Under the pieces are notes generated by a model that did not search any database, was not told where the DNA came from, and saw nothing but the letters and a program-made list of their open reading frames with translations. This document shows positions 55,084 through 64,000 of a stretch of 64,000 nt of DNA, piece after piece; the first letter of the stretch is position 1, and each line of letters begins with the position of its first letter. Origin of the DNA: BD2-11 sp965221785 (lineage in GTDB: Bacteria; Gemmatimonadota; Gemmatimonadetes; Longimicrobiales; Gaopeijiaceae); assembly GCA_965221785.1 (NCBI GenBank), contig CBDCSR010000002.1, positions 248,001 through 312,000 on the forward strand, read 5' to 3'. A program made the translations under genes and the position numbers.

Positions 55084-55944
55084 TTACCCGACGCCCTCCG
55101 CGCCTCCGACGATTTCCGCAATCTCCTGCGTGATCTGCGCCTGGCGGGCCCGGTTGTATGTGCGGGTGAGGTGTTCGATCATCTCTCCCGCGTTGTCGGT
55201 TGCGTTCTTCATGGCTGTGCGGCGCGCGCCCTGCTCGGCGGCCGCGTTCTCCACCAGCGCCCGGTAGACCATGTTGCGCAGGTACAGGGGAATGAGATCG
55301 CGCAACACCCCGACCGCCGAGGGCGACAGGATGAACGCCTCGGCCGAAAGGGCTCCTTCCGACGGCTGCAGAGGCAGCAGCTGAAGCACCCGTGGAGGCG
55401 TCGACATGGCGGAGCGGAACTCCGACGAGATCAGGTACACGGCGTCGATCTCACCCGCCTCGAAGGCTTCGCGCAGCGACCCGGACAGCCCCTCGGCGTC
55501 ACCGACGGTCGGGTCGTCGCTGATGTCGGTTCGGCTCGAAGCGATGGGCTCGCCGCGGAACCGGAAGTAGGCGAGCCCCTTGCGGCCGGCAAGGTGCAGG
55601 TCGACCTCCACCCCGTCGGTACGCAGCCTGTCGAGCAGCTGACGCCCCTCACGAATGAGGTTGGCGTTGAAGGCTCCTGCCAGCCCCCGGTTGGCGGTCA
55701 TCAGGAGGACGGCGGCGCGATCGATCTGCTCCGGCTTGCGAAGCACGGGCAGCGCCTCCGCGTATTCTGGTGCATGCAGGCTGGACACGATGGCGCTCAG
55801 GGCCTCGCTGTAGGGCCGCGCCGCCCTTACCCGATCGGTGGCCCGCTTCAGCTTGGAGGTCGCGACCAGTTCCATGGTCCGCGTGATCTGGCGCGTATTC
55901 TCGACCGAGCGAATCCGGCGCTTGACGTCGCGGGCTCCGGCCAT
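55084..55944 (-). CDS. atpG: F-type ATP synthase gamma subunit
   Basis: 286 residues. The N-terminal helix DVKRRIRSVENTRQITRTME and VLLMTANRGLAGAFNANLI are typical, and the C-terminal helix includes MKNATDNAGEMIEHLTRTYN, ending with YNRARQAQITQEIAEIVGGA. It is the rotating central stalk. It starts one base after the atpA stop. Confidence 0.97.
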   Translation of the reverse strand: MAGARDVKRRIRSVENTRQITRTMELVATSKLKRATDRVRAARPYSEALSAIVSSLHAPEYAEALPVLRKPEQIDRAAVLLMTANRGLAGAFNANLIREGRQLLDRLRTDGVEVDLHLAGRKGLAYFRFRGEPIASSRTDISDDPTVGDAEGLSGSLREAFEAGEIDAVYLISSEFRSAMSTPPRVLQLLPLQPSEGALSAEAFILSPSAVGVLRDLIPLYLRNMVYRALVENAAAEQGARRTAMKNATDNAGEMIEHLTRTYNRARQAQITQEIAEIVGGAEGVG

Positions 55945-55945
55945 G

Positions 55946-57520
<1,575 letters not shown>

Positions 57521-57547
57521 GCCCAGTCCTCTGGTAACTCGAAGGCG

Positions 57548-58123
57548 TCAGCCTCCGCCGTTGGTTGTTCCAGTGCCGCCCAGGGATGCCGCCAGCAACG
57601 AGTGGCGCATCCCTTCGAGGCGACGTCTCAGGGAGCCGTCGTATACGGTGTCGCCCGCCCGCACCACCACCCCGCCCAGGATCTCCGGATGGACCCGGAA
57701 GTGCGGAATCGCGGTCCGGCCCAGCAGCTGCGAGAGCCGGCCAGCGACGCTTGTCTGCGCGGTGTCGTCGAGCGCGCGCGCCACCGTAACCTCGACGTGG
57801 ACCCGCTTGCGGTGTTCGTCCAGAAGCTCGTTGTAGCAGAGCGCGATCTGCTCGAGCAGCGCCTGCCGGCGCTTGTCGACCGTGACCAGCACGAAGCTGA
57901 GAAAGTGTCCCGGGACACGATCCGCGAGAGCGGTGCGCAGCACCACCTTCTTGTCGGCGGCGGCGATGCGCGGCGTGGCCAGGAAGGTGCGCAGGCCCGG
58001 GCTCTCGTTGAGGGTACCGACCAGGGCGGCCAGCGCATCCTGGTACGCCTCGACTCCTTCGTGACGCTCGGCGAGCGCGAAGAGGGTTTCCGCGTAGTTC
58101 CTGGCGACCGTTTCTTCCCTCAC
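57548..58123 (-). CDS. atpH: F-type ATP synthase delta subunit
   Basis: 191 residues from a GTG at 58123 that overlaps the atpF stop (GTGA). The N-terminal ETVARNYAETLFALAERHEG and the C-terminal HFRVHPEILGGVVVRAGDTV are the OSCP/delta signature. It links the peripheral stalk to the top of F1. Confidence 0.96.
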   Translation of the reverse strand: MREETVARNYAETLFALAERHEGVEAYQDALAALVGTLNESPGLRTFLATPRIAAADKKVVLRTALADRVPGHFLSFVLVTVDKRRQALLEQIALCYNELLDEHRKRVHVEVTVARALDDTAQTSVAGRLSQLLGRTAIPHFRVHPEILGGVVVRAGDTVYDGSLRRRLEGMRHSLLAASLGGTGTTNGGG

Positions 58124-58704
58124 GCGTCGCGCCCCGTGGCCGTGTCGGAGAGGGACGACAGGTAGTCGTTTACCAGTTCCCGATCTTCCGGCGCATCGAG
58201 ACGCTGCCGGACCAGCCTGGACGCGGCCGCAAGGGCGAGGCCGACGGTCTCCTTGCGGATCGCCTCCAGGACGGCGTCCCGCTCCACTTCGATCTCTCGC
58301 CGCGCGCGCTGCACGATTGCGGCGCTCTCCTGCCGCGCTTTCGCTTCCAGATCACGCCCGAGGTGGGCCGCGGCCTCCTTCGCCTCGGCGATGATGAGCT
58401 GCGCCTCGTGGCGCGCCTCGCGCAGTTGCAGCCTGTGCTCGTCGAGCGCGTCGGACGCTTCCTTGCGCAGCCGTGCGGCGTCGTCGATGGAACTCTGGAT
58501 GTTCTGCTCGCGGGTCTCGAGCGCATTCAGGATCGGACCCCAGGCGAATCTGGCGAGGAGCAGAAGCAGGATCAGGAAGACGATCAGCGCCCACAGGCTC
58601 AGGCCGGTGTTGATGTCGAAAAGCCCCGGACCTTCCTGAGCCAGGAGCGATGCGGGAAGGGCGCTGAGTGCTGCCGCCGCGGCAGCCACGGATAATGCTC
58701 TCAT
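58120..58704 (-). CDS. atpF: F-type ATP synthase b subunit
   Basis: 194 residues from the ATG at 58704 (GGTGG upstream). The N-terminus looks like a cleavable signal (LSVAAAAAALSALPASLLAQ) before the membrane helix LSLWALIVFLILLLLLARFA, then a long charged coiled coil follows. An extra hydrophobic leader before the b-subunit anchor is seen in several Gemmatimonadota and Bacteroidetes. It forms the peripheral stalk. Confidence 0.95.
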   Translation of the reverse strand: MRALSVAAAAAALSALPASLLAQEGPGLFDINTGLSLWALIVFLILLLLLARFAWGPILNALETREQNIQSSIDDAARLRKEASDALDEHRLQLREARHEAQLIIAEAKEAAAHLGRDLEAKARQESAAIVQRARREIEVERDAVLEAIRKETVGLALAAASRLVRQRLDAPEDRELVNDYLSSLSDTATGRDA

Positions 58705-58799
58705 ATTCGTGCCACCAAGGGTGCCCCCGACGGGCTCCGGAGCCGGGCCGGATGCGGGATCCGGCACAGGTCGGCCGCCTCGTCGCCGGGGATTCCGGC

Positions 58800-59039
58800 C
58801 TAGAGGGTCTTGTACAGGAACGCGAGCACCAGGCCGAAGAGCGCGGCCCCTTCGATCATCGCCGCCAGGATGATGCCGACGTTGAAGATCCGGCCCGCGG
58901 CCTCCGGCTGGCGAGCGATGCCCTCGGCCGCGCCCTTGCCGATGAGCCCGATGCCGATGCCCGCTCCGAGCACCGAAAACCCGAACCCGATGCCGGCGCC
59001 CAGGAGGCTCAGGTAGTTCCTGGCCGTCTCCATGTCCAT
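58800..59039 (-). CDS. atpE: F-type ATP synthase c subunit
   Basis: 79 residues from the ATG at 59039, directly after AGGAGG; a start at 59078 would add 13 residues. Two helices flank the loop RQPEA (43-47). The ion-binding carboxylate is E63 (AAMIEGAAL). At the positions of Gln32 and Ser66 of the sodium-type c ring of Propionigenium stand Ile30 and Gly64, so the ring should carry protons. Confidence 0.97.
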   Translation of the reverse strand: MDMETARNYLSLLGAGIGFGFSVLGAGIGIGLIGKGAAEGIARQPEAAGRIFNVGIILAAMIEGAALFGLVLAFLYKTL

Positions 59040-59145
59040 CGCGGCCTCCTGGACCGCAGTCAGTGTCGCGTGCAGCATGGTCAGTCTTCTCGTCCGTAGT
59101 GGAGGTTTCGAATTGGTTCGTCGTGAAGCGGAGAACGCCCGCCCG

Positions 59146-60051
59146 TCAGTGGGCGTGGCGGATCAGGCCGATGAAGACGGCCGAGAGCATGGCGAAGATG
59201 TAGGCCTGCAGGAAGGCCACGAACAACTCGAGGACCATCATCAGCGTGGTGGCCGTGACGGAAGCACCGGCGACCGCCCATCTTGCGAAAGTGAGCTGCG
59301 CGAAGATGAAGATGAGGCCCAGGAGAGAGAAAATGAGCGTGTGTCCCGCCGTCATGTTGGCGAAGAGGCGGACCGCGAGGGCGAAGGGCTTGGTCAGCTT
59401 GCTGACCACCTCGACCGGGATCATGACCACCAGCATGACCGGCTTCATCCAACCGGGGATGCCGGCGGGGACGAAGAAGATGGTGCGCGCATAGCCGGCG
59501 GGACCGAGGGCACGGAATCCGGACACCTCGACCACGAGGAACGTGGCGATCGCCAGCACCGCGGTGACGGAGATGTTTCCGGTCGCCGAAGCCCCCCAGG
59601 GGACCAGCCCCAGGAGGTTCATGGTCAGGATGAAGAAAAAGAGCGTCAGAATGTAGGACGTGTACTTGTCGGCGCCCTCGCCGATGTTCTTGCGCACCAC
59701 CTCGTCCCGGAAGTAGAGCACCAGCGCTTCGATCGCGTTGGCGAACCCCGACGGTGCCTCGTGTACCTTGCGCCGTTTCGCGGTGCGCCCCACGAGCGTG
59801 AACACCAACCCGCAGATCACCGCCGCCAGCAACAGGAACACGACGTGCTTGGTGGGCGACAGGTTGACCGCGAGGGGACCAAGGTGAAGGGGCTCCCACT
59901 CCGGCAGATGCCACACGGCACCGAGCGGACCCTCGATCTCGTGGGCATCCACGATGTGGTGCATCAGGGTACCGCCGAGATCCGGCCCGTCGCCCTCCGC
60001 CCCGTGGGCGGGTGCACCGTGCCCTTCCTGCAGCAGCGCGGCCGGGATCAT
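59146..60051 (-). CDS. atpB: F-type ATP synthase a subunit
   Basis: 301 residues with a long periplasmic-side N-terminus containing many histidines and acidic residues before the first membrane helix. The essential arginine is R228 in ALAVRLFANMTAGH. Other typical segments are PSGFANAIEALVLYFRDEVV and YTSYILTLFFFILTMNLLGL. It forms the two proton half-channels next to the c ring. The AtpI-like gene ends 13 bp upstream. Confidence 0.97.
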   Translation of the reverse strand: MIPAALLQEGHGAPAHGAEGDGPDLGGTLMHHIVDAHEIEGPLGAVWHLPEWEPLHLGPLAVNLSPTKHVVFLLLAAVICGLVFTLVGRTAKRRKVHEAPSGFANAIEALVLYFRDEVVRKNIGEGADKYTSYILTLFFFILTMNLLGLVPWGASATGNISVTAVLAIATFLVVEVSGFRALGPAGYARTIFFVPAGIPGWMKPVMLVVMIPVEVVSKLTKPFALAVRLFANMTAGHTLIFSLLGLIFIFAQLTFARWAVAGASVTATTLMMVLELFVAFLQAYIFAMLSAVFIGLIRHAH

Positions 60052-60064
60052 GCAGGCTCCTCCA

Positions 60065-60436
60065 TCAGGCCGCTTCCGCCGCGGACCGCATGCGGGCTGC
60101 GAGGAAGACCGGTTCGAGCATCAGAAGCACGAAGAAGAATGCCGCGCACCCCAGCAGGGTGGTGACCGGGGAAAGAGCCGGCAGCAGCGTAACCGCCAGT
60201 CCCACGGCGATCACGATCGCCATGCGAACGACCGCGGCGCCGATCCAGACGACCAGCCCCTCGGCCGGCCGTACCGCGTACTTCCAGAGCAGGGCGAAGG
60301 CCGCCACCTGAACCGGGAACGTGATGGCGGCCGCAACCAGGAGACCGGCCCTGCCGGGGCCGTCGAGCCAGGGGAACATCACGCCGTTCGCGGCGGCCAG
60401 GATGGCGAGGGCCGCCCCCGCGTACTTGAGCGTCAT
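60065..60436 (-). CDS. AtpI-like membrane protein of the ATP synthase operon
   Basis: 123 residues from the ATG at 60436, overlapping the atpZ stop by four bases. Four hydrophobic helices are visible (AGAALAILAAANGVMFPWL, AGLLVAAAITFPVQVAAFAL, VVRMAIVIAVGLAVTLLP, LLGCAAFFFVLLMLEPVFLA), the topology of AtpI / subunit I proteins that help c-ring assembly. Sequence similarity to AtpI is low by eye, so the call rests on topology and position between atpZ and atpB. Confidence 0.7.
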   Translation of the reverse strand: MTLKYAGAALAILAAANGVMFPWLDGPGRAGLLVAAAITFPVQVAAFALLWKYAVRPAEGLVVWIGAAVVRMAIVIAVGLAVTLLPALSPVTTLLGCAAFFFVLLMLEPVFLAARMRSAAEAA

Positions 60437-60705
60437 CGCTCGTGTTCTTCCCGTTCTCTCTGCCGGCGTGGTTCCAGGACGACGTGGTGGTAGAGGCTGT
60501 ACAAGCCCGCGGCCGCTCCGACGAAGGCGCCCAGGACGGTGAACACCGGGACCGTCCCCAGCCGGTTGTCCAGCCACCAGCCCACCCACAGGAAGAGCCC
60601 GGTCGCGAGCGCCAGGGTCAGCCCCTGTCCCGCAACGCGGGCTGCATCTGCCCGAGGATTCCACGGATCTCCTGCCGGAGCTCGCGGGGGCTTTTCGTCG
60701 CCCAC
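60433..60705 (-). CDS. atpZ: AtpZ/AtpI-family protein
   Basis: 90 residues with two membrane helices: LTLALATGLFLWVGWWLDN, then VPVFTVLGAFVGAAAGLYSL. The Gly-x-x-Leu-Asp-xx-Leu-Gly turn (WWLDNRLGT) is characteristic of the AtpZ/AtpI (formerly FoF1 accessory) family, linked to Mg2+ or Ca2+ supply or complex assembly. It is the first gene of the ATP synthase operon. Confidence 0.85.
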   Translation of the reverse strand: MGDEKPPRAPAGDPWNPRADAARVAGQGLTLALATGLFLWVGWWLDNRLGTVPVFTVLGAFVGAAAGLYSLYHHVVLEPRRQREREEHER

Positions 60706-61017
60706 CTGGTCAACCTCCCACCGGTGCGATCCTACCCCGGAAACAGCCGACAGAAGCTAGAAGGTTGGCGCATCCGACGCAACCTCCGGAACGCCCCGTT
60801 TTCGCCGGTCCGGGAAGCGCGCGCGGGAACCCCTTTTCCACAGCGGCGGCTGGCGCACCGGGGCTGGTGCCCGTACCTTCGGCATCGCCCGGCGCGAGCC
60901 GGGATCCTGTCCCGAAAATCGGTTTATTCTCGCTAGGCTTGCGGAAGCTGCGATCTTGCGGATGCGAGAGGCATCCGCCGCCCGTTCCTCGATTCGAACC
61001 CGGAGCTGCAGCCTCAC
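60706..61017. other. Divergent intergenic region between the ATP synthase operon and moxR
   Basis: 312 bp with no credible gene. It must carry the promoter of the ATP synthase operon (minus) and that of the MoxR gene (plus). The AT-richer stretch GGTTTATTCTCGCTAGGC near 60921-60938 is the best place for a plus-strand promoter, but no consensus pair was found by eye. Confidence 0.4.
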
Positions 61018-62034
61018 ATGAGAACGCTCGAGAACACGATGGTGGACGATCGGGACCTGCTGCTGCTCGATCGGGTCGGCACGGTCACGCAGGCGCTGCG
61101 CAACGAAGTCGCGAAGCGCATCGTGGGTCAGGAGGTGATCGTGGGCGGGCTTCTCACGGCCCTGCTTGCCAACGGGCACGTTCTCCTGGTGGGCGTGCCG
61201 GGACTCGCGAAGACGCTGCTGGTCTCGACCCTCGCCGACGCCCTCGACCTGGAGTTCGGCCGCGTACAGTTCACGCCCGATCTGATGCCCACGGACATAA
61301 CCGGGACCGAGGTGATCGAGGAGGACCGGACTTCCGGGCGGAGGGTGTTCCGCTTCGTGCGCGGACCCATCTTCGCCAACGTGGTGCTGGCGGACGAGAT
61401 CAACCGGGCGCCGCCCAAGACCCAGGCGGCGCTCCTGCAGGCCATGCAGGAACGGGCGGTTACGGCGTCGGGCGAGACCATGCGCCTCGCTCCTCCCTTT
61501 TTCGTGCTGGCGACACAGAATCCCATCGAGCAGGAGGGCACGTATCCACTTCCGGAGGCGCAGCTTGACCGCTTCATGCTCGAGTTGCGGATCGGCTATC
61601 CCGATCAGCGGGAGGAGGAAGAGATCGCCATGAGAACCACCGGCGCCGACGATGGCCTCATCTCGCCCGTCGTTGCCGCCGGAGAACTCATCGAGCTGCA
61701 GAACCTGGTGCGGCGCGTGCCCGCTTCGCCGGCGCTCATCTCCTTCGCGGTCCGTCTCGCGCGCGCCACACGCCCCTCTCCGGACGCGCCCACCGTCACA
61801 AGGAAGTACGTGAGCTGGGGAGCCGGGCCGCGCGCCTCCCAGTTTCTCGTGCTGGGCGCCAAGGCGCGCGCCGCGATGAACGGCGAGGCCATGCCGTCGA
61901 TCGACGACGTGAGCGCCGTGGCGGCCGACGTGCTGGCGCACCGCCTGGTGCTGAACTTCGAGGCGGAAGCCGACAATCGAGGCACCCACGACATCATTCG
62001 CGAGCTGCTTGAGGAGAGCCGCCAGTGGAGGTAG
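61018..62034 (+). CDS. MoxR-family AAA+ ATPase
   Basis: 338 residues; an ATG at 61039 is an alternative start. Walker A is GVPGLAKT (59-66), Walker B VVLADEINR (123-130) and sensor 1 LATQNPIEQEGTYPLPEAQL. The C-terminal lid contains WGAGPRASQFLVLGAKARA, the MoxR signature. MoxR ATPases usually act with DUF58 and von Willebrand A proteins to assemble or activate complexes. None follows here; the next gene, 100 bp away, is a CNNM/CorC-type protein. Confidence 0.93.
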   Translation: MRTLENTMVDDRDLLLLDRVGTVTQALRNEVAKRIVGQEVIVGGLLTALLANGHVLLVGVPGLAKTLLVSTLADALDLEFGRVQFTPDLMPTDITGTEVIEEDRTSGRRVFRFVRGPIFANVVLADEINRAPPKTQAALLQAMQERAVTASGETMRLAPPFFVLATQNPIEQEGTYPLPEAQLDRFMLELRIGYPDQREEEEIAMRTTGADDGLISPVVAAGELIELQNLVRRVPASPALISFAVRLARATRPSPDAPTVTRKYVSWGAGPRASQFLVLGAKARAAMNGEAMPSIDDVSAVAADVLAHRLVLNFEAEADNRGTHDIIRELLEESRQWR

Positions 62035-62134
62035 ATCCCAGCAGTACCAGCGCTTCCGAGCCTCCGTCAGGCTGGCGGAGCCGACCTGCAGGGGTCGGAT
62101 CGGCGGCGGGTTTCCCGTGGACGGGAGACCTAGG

Positions 62135-63385
62135 TTGACCACAATCCTGTTGGGTCTGGGGCTGATGCTGCTCGTCGGCTCGGCGCTGTTGACCGCGGCC
62201 CAGACCGCCTGCGTGACGGTGGGCGAATCGCGCATCCGCACCCTCGTGGACGAAGGCTTCCAGGAGGCCGACAAGCTTTCGCGCCTGCGGGAGGAGCCCG
62301 TTCGGTTCCTCGATTCCTACGTGCTCTTCGACACGGTGTTCAACGCGGGTGCCGCCGGGCTGTGGGTGGGGGCGTCCGCACGGGTCGGGACGGGATCCGT
62401 GGTGTTTGCCGCGGTCGTGGCCGTGGTCACGGTTCTGGTCGCGGGCGAGCTGGTGCCGCGGGCAGTGGCCCAGGCCAGACCGGTCCGGCTGGCACTCCTC
62501 GGCGCGCCCGCGTTGCTCCTGCTTGAACGGCTCTCTCGCCCGCTGCTCTACCCGGTGCGGCGATTCGCGCACTACTGGATCCACCGGCCGGGCGATGAGG
62601 GCCGTTCGGCCCAGGAGCGCGAGGTGAGCGAACTGGCCGAACTGGGTCAGGAGGAAGGCGTCGTGATGCCGGAGGAACACGAGCTGGCGGAACGGGCCTT
62701 TCGCCTGGACGAGACCACCGCCTGGGACGTGATGACGCCGCGCGTGTCCATCTTCGCCTGGAGCGACTCGTTACGGCTCGACAACATCATCGAACAGCTG
62801 CCCGAGGTGCCGTATTCGCGGGTGCCGGTGTTCGGCGAGTCGATCGACGATGTCACCGGCATCCTCTATGTGCGCGAAGCCTACGCCGCCCACTCCGGCG
62901 GACAGGCGAAGGTGCGGCTGTCGGAGCTCTCGCGGGAGCCCTTCTTCGTCCCCGGTTCCCTGCCTCTTACGCGCCTGCTGCGGGATTTCCAGAGCCGGCG
63001 CATCCACATGGGCATCGTGGCCGACGAGTTCGGGGGCACCGATGGTCTCGTCACCCTCGAGGACCTGCTCGAGGAACTCGTCGGCGAGATCGTAGACGAA
63101 ACCGATCCCGCGTCCGAAGCCATCGTGCGCGTCTCCCGCACGGAAGCGGTCGTCGAGGGATCCACGGAGCTGCGGGAGATCAACTACGCGATGAACGTGT
63201 CCCTGCCCCATCTGGAGCACCGCTCGCTGAACGGTTTTCTGGTGGAAAGGCTGGGCCAGGTGCCAGCCCCGGGGGAGGAGGTGGTGTTCGCGGGCGTCGA
63301 CATCCGGATCGTGGAGGCTTCCGAGACCCAGATCCTGCGCGCGCGCCTCCGGAAGCTGCCCGCTCCCGACCGCGAGGGCGAATAG
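62135..63385 (+). CDS. CNNM/CBS/CorC-HlyC domain membrane protein (hemolysin-family)
   Basis: 416 residues if started at the TTG at 62135 (GGGAG about eight bases upstream), which places the first membrane helix (TILLGLGLMLLVGSALL) at the N-terminus. Three to four helices of the DUF21/CNNM domain are followed by a CBS pair (AWDVMTPRVSIFAWSDSL, then FFVPGSLPLTRLLRDFQSRR with GIVADEFGGTDGLVTLEDLL) and a CorC/HlyC C-terminal domain (LNGFLVERLGQVPAPGEEV). Such proteins take part in magnesium or cobalt transport or efflux control at the inner membrane. The gamma-carbonic-anhydrase-like gene starts four bases later. Confidence 0.88.
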   Translation: MTTILLGLGLMLLVGSALLTAAQTACVTVGESRIRTLVDEGFQEADKLSRLREEPVRFLDSYVLFDTVFNAGAAGLWVGASARVGTGSVVFAAVVAVVTVLVAGELVPRAVAQARPVRLALLGAPALLLLERLSRPLLYPVRRFAHYWIHRPGDEGRSAQEREVSELAELGQEEGVVMPEEHELAERAFRLDETTAWDVMTPRVSIFAWSDSLRLDNIIEQLPEVPYSRVPVFGESIDDVTGILYVREAYAAHSGGQAKVRLSELSREPFFVPGSLPLTRLLRDFQSRRIHMGIVADEFGGTDGLVTLEDLLEELVGEIVDETDPASEAIVRVSRTEAVVEGSTELREINYAMNVSLPHLEHRSLNGFLVERLGQVPAPGEEVVFAGVDIRIVEASETQILRARLRKLPAPDREGE

Positions 63386-63389
63386 GGAA

Positions 63390-63920
63390 ATGGCGTTGAT
63401 CCTGCCCTTCAACGGGCACACCCCCAAGGTCGCGGAGAGCGCCTTCCTGGCCCCCACCGCGGTCCTCATCGGCGACGTGACGGTGGGAGAGGAAGCCAGC
63501 ATCTGGTTCGGCGCGGTCCTGCGGGGCGACAACCCGGAGCACGGGGTCGTAATCGGCGCACGGAGCAACGTCCAGGAGAACTGCGTCGTGCACGTGGGCC
63601 ACTGGGGGCCCACGGTTGTTGGAGAGGATGTAACCGTCGGGCACGGCGCGAAGTTCGAGAGCTGCGCGATCGGCGACAACACGGTCGTGGGGATGAACGC
63701 CGTCATCCTGCAGGGGGCGCGGGTGGGCCCGGGCTGCGTCCTGGCGGCGGGCACGGTCGTGCTCGAGGGCGCCGACATCCCCGCGCACAGCCTCGTCGCG
63801 GGCGTGCCCGGGCGGGTCAGGAAGACCCTGGAGGGAGCGTCGGCGAGCTGGGTGGAGGGAGGCGGCGGCCACTACGTGCGGCTGTCGCGGCGGTACATGG
63901 AGGAACTGGGCCTCAAGTGA
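63390..63920 (+). CDS. Gamma-carbonic-anhydrase-like left-handed beta-helix protein
   Basis: 176 residues built of hexapeptide turns. Compared with Methanosarcina Cam, the arginine (VLRGDN) and glutamine (NVQEN) of the active site are present, as are zinc ligands H68 (CVVHVG) and H85 (TVGHGA). The third zinc histidine (H122 in Cam, normally in LHGC) is replaced by E90 (AKFESC). The protein is therefore probably a gamma-class relative with altered metal binding or no carbonic anhydrase activity. It should form a homotrimer in the cytoplasm. It starts four bases after the CNNM-type gene, so the two are likely co-transcribed. Confidence 0.9.
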   Translation: MALILPFNGHTPKVAESAFLAPTAVLIGDVTVGEEASIWFGAVLRGDNPEHGVVIGARSNVQENCVVHVGHWGPTVVGEDVTVGHGAKFESCAIGDNTVVGMNAVILQGARVGPGCVLAAGTVVLEGADIPAHSLVAGVPGRVRKTLEGASASWVEGGGGHYVRLSRRYMEELGLK

Positions 63921-64000
63921 GCCCGGACAGCCGCAGATACCAGGCGAGGATGGCGTCGCCCCACCACAGCGTGACGGCGCCGCCGACCGCCAGGAACACG
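63913..64000 (-). CDS. C-terminal end of a membrane protein (5' part outside window)
   Basis: On the minus strand an open frame enters from the window edge and ends at a TGA (63913-63915), overlapping the last eight bases of the gamma-carbonic-anhydrase-like gene. The visible 28 residues, VFLAVGGAVTLWWGDAILAW and YLRLSGLT, are a hydrophobic segment and short tail, consistent with the last helix of an inner-membrane protein. Too little is visible to name it. Confidence 0.4.
   Translation of the reverse strand, partial: VFLAVGGAVTLWWGDAILAWYLRLSGLT

Noticed and set aside
58800..59039. Sodium-driven ATP synthase
   Set aside because: The c subunit lacks the Gln and Ser/Thr that complete the sodium site; only the carboxylate E63 is present.

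Overview
The window is GC-rich throughout (by eye roughly two thirds G+C, not computed) and comes from a diderm bacterium: it encodes two TonB-dependent receptors with carboxypeptidase-like N-terminal domains, a PorV/PorQ-type outer-membrane protein, several outer-membrane barrels and several lipoproteins. The mixture of a Tat-exported DUF1552 protein paired with a DUF1592-type cytochrome, secreted M24 metallopeptidases, six-bladed propeller lipoproteins and FlgD/T9SS-like C-terminal domains resembles Gemmatimonadota or another FCB-related lineage. That placement is inferred from gene content; there is no rRNA or other marker in the window. No tRNA, rRNA, insertion sequence, phage gene or CRISPR array was seen.

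Layout. 1-3524 (minus): DUF1552/DUF1592 pair. 3680-7870 (plus): TonB receptor, a 23-bp tandem repeat, AzgA-type purine permease. 7986-10134 (plus): M24 lipoprotein peptidase and a DinJ/YafQ toxin-antitoxin module. 10238-16052: acetyl-CoA synthetase with operator-like leader repeats, an unknown protein divergent from a PerR-type Fur regulator, a propeller lipoprotein with a decayed relative, and two poorly known proteins. 16053-24637: GltS-like carrier, FAD oxidoreductase plus secreted M24 peptidase, outer-membrane barrel, moeA, EamA transporter, serine hydrolase. 24643-28657 (minus): etfBA, NhaC-type antiporter, 3-methyladenine glycosylase. 28679-35020 (minus): a NYN/OST-HTH/HhH RNA-handling protein and a tightly coupled four-gene operon (cupin, metallopeptidase-like lipoprotein, aroB, acyl-CoA ligase).

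35176-46137 (minus) is the most distinctive block: one five-gene operon coding for a TonB receptor, a 1342-residue cysteine-rich secreted protein with a FlgD/T9SS-like C-terminal domain, a PorV/PorQ-family protein, a small outer-membrane barrel and a surface-type lipoprotein. It is headed by two leader hairpins and closed by a strong terminator. It looks like a cell-surface capture or display apparatus of unknown substrate.

46606-64000 is mostly core: a class A penicillin-binding protein convergent with thymidine phosphorylase, a ruvX-mltG-thiE chain joined by ATGA overlaps, and a complete F-type ATP synthase operon (atpZ, AtpI-like, atpB, E, F, H, A, G, D, C) followed by a PHP-family phosphoesterase. 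The ATP synthase has proton-type c-ring residues and an epsilon subunit that lacks the usual C-terminal helical domain. A MoxR ATPase, a CNNM/CorC-type membrane protein, a gamma-carbonic-anhydrase-like protein that lacks one zinc histidine, and the end of a membrane protein complete the window.
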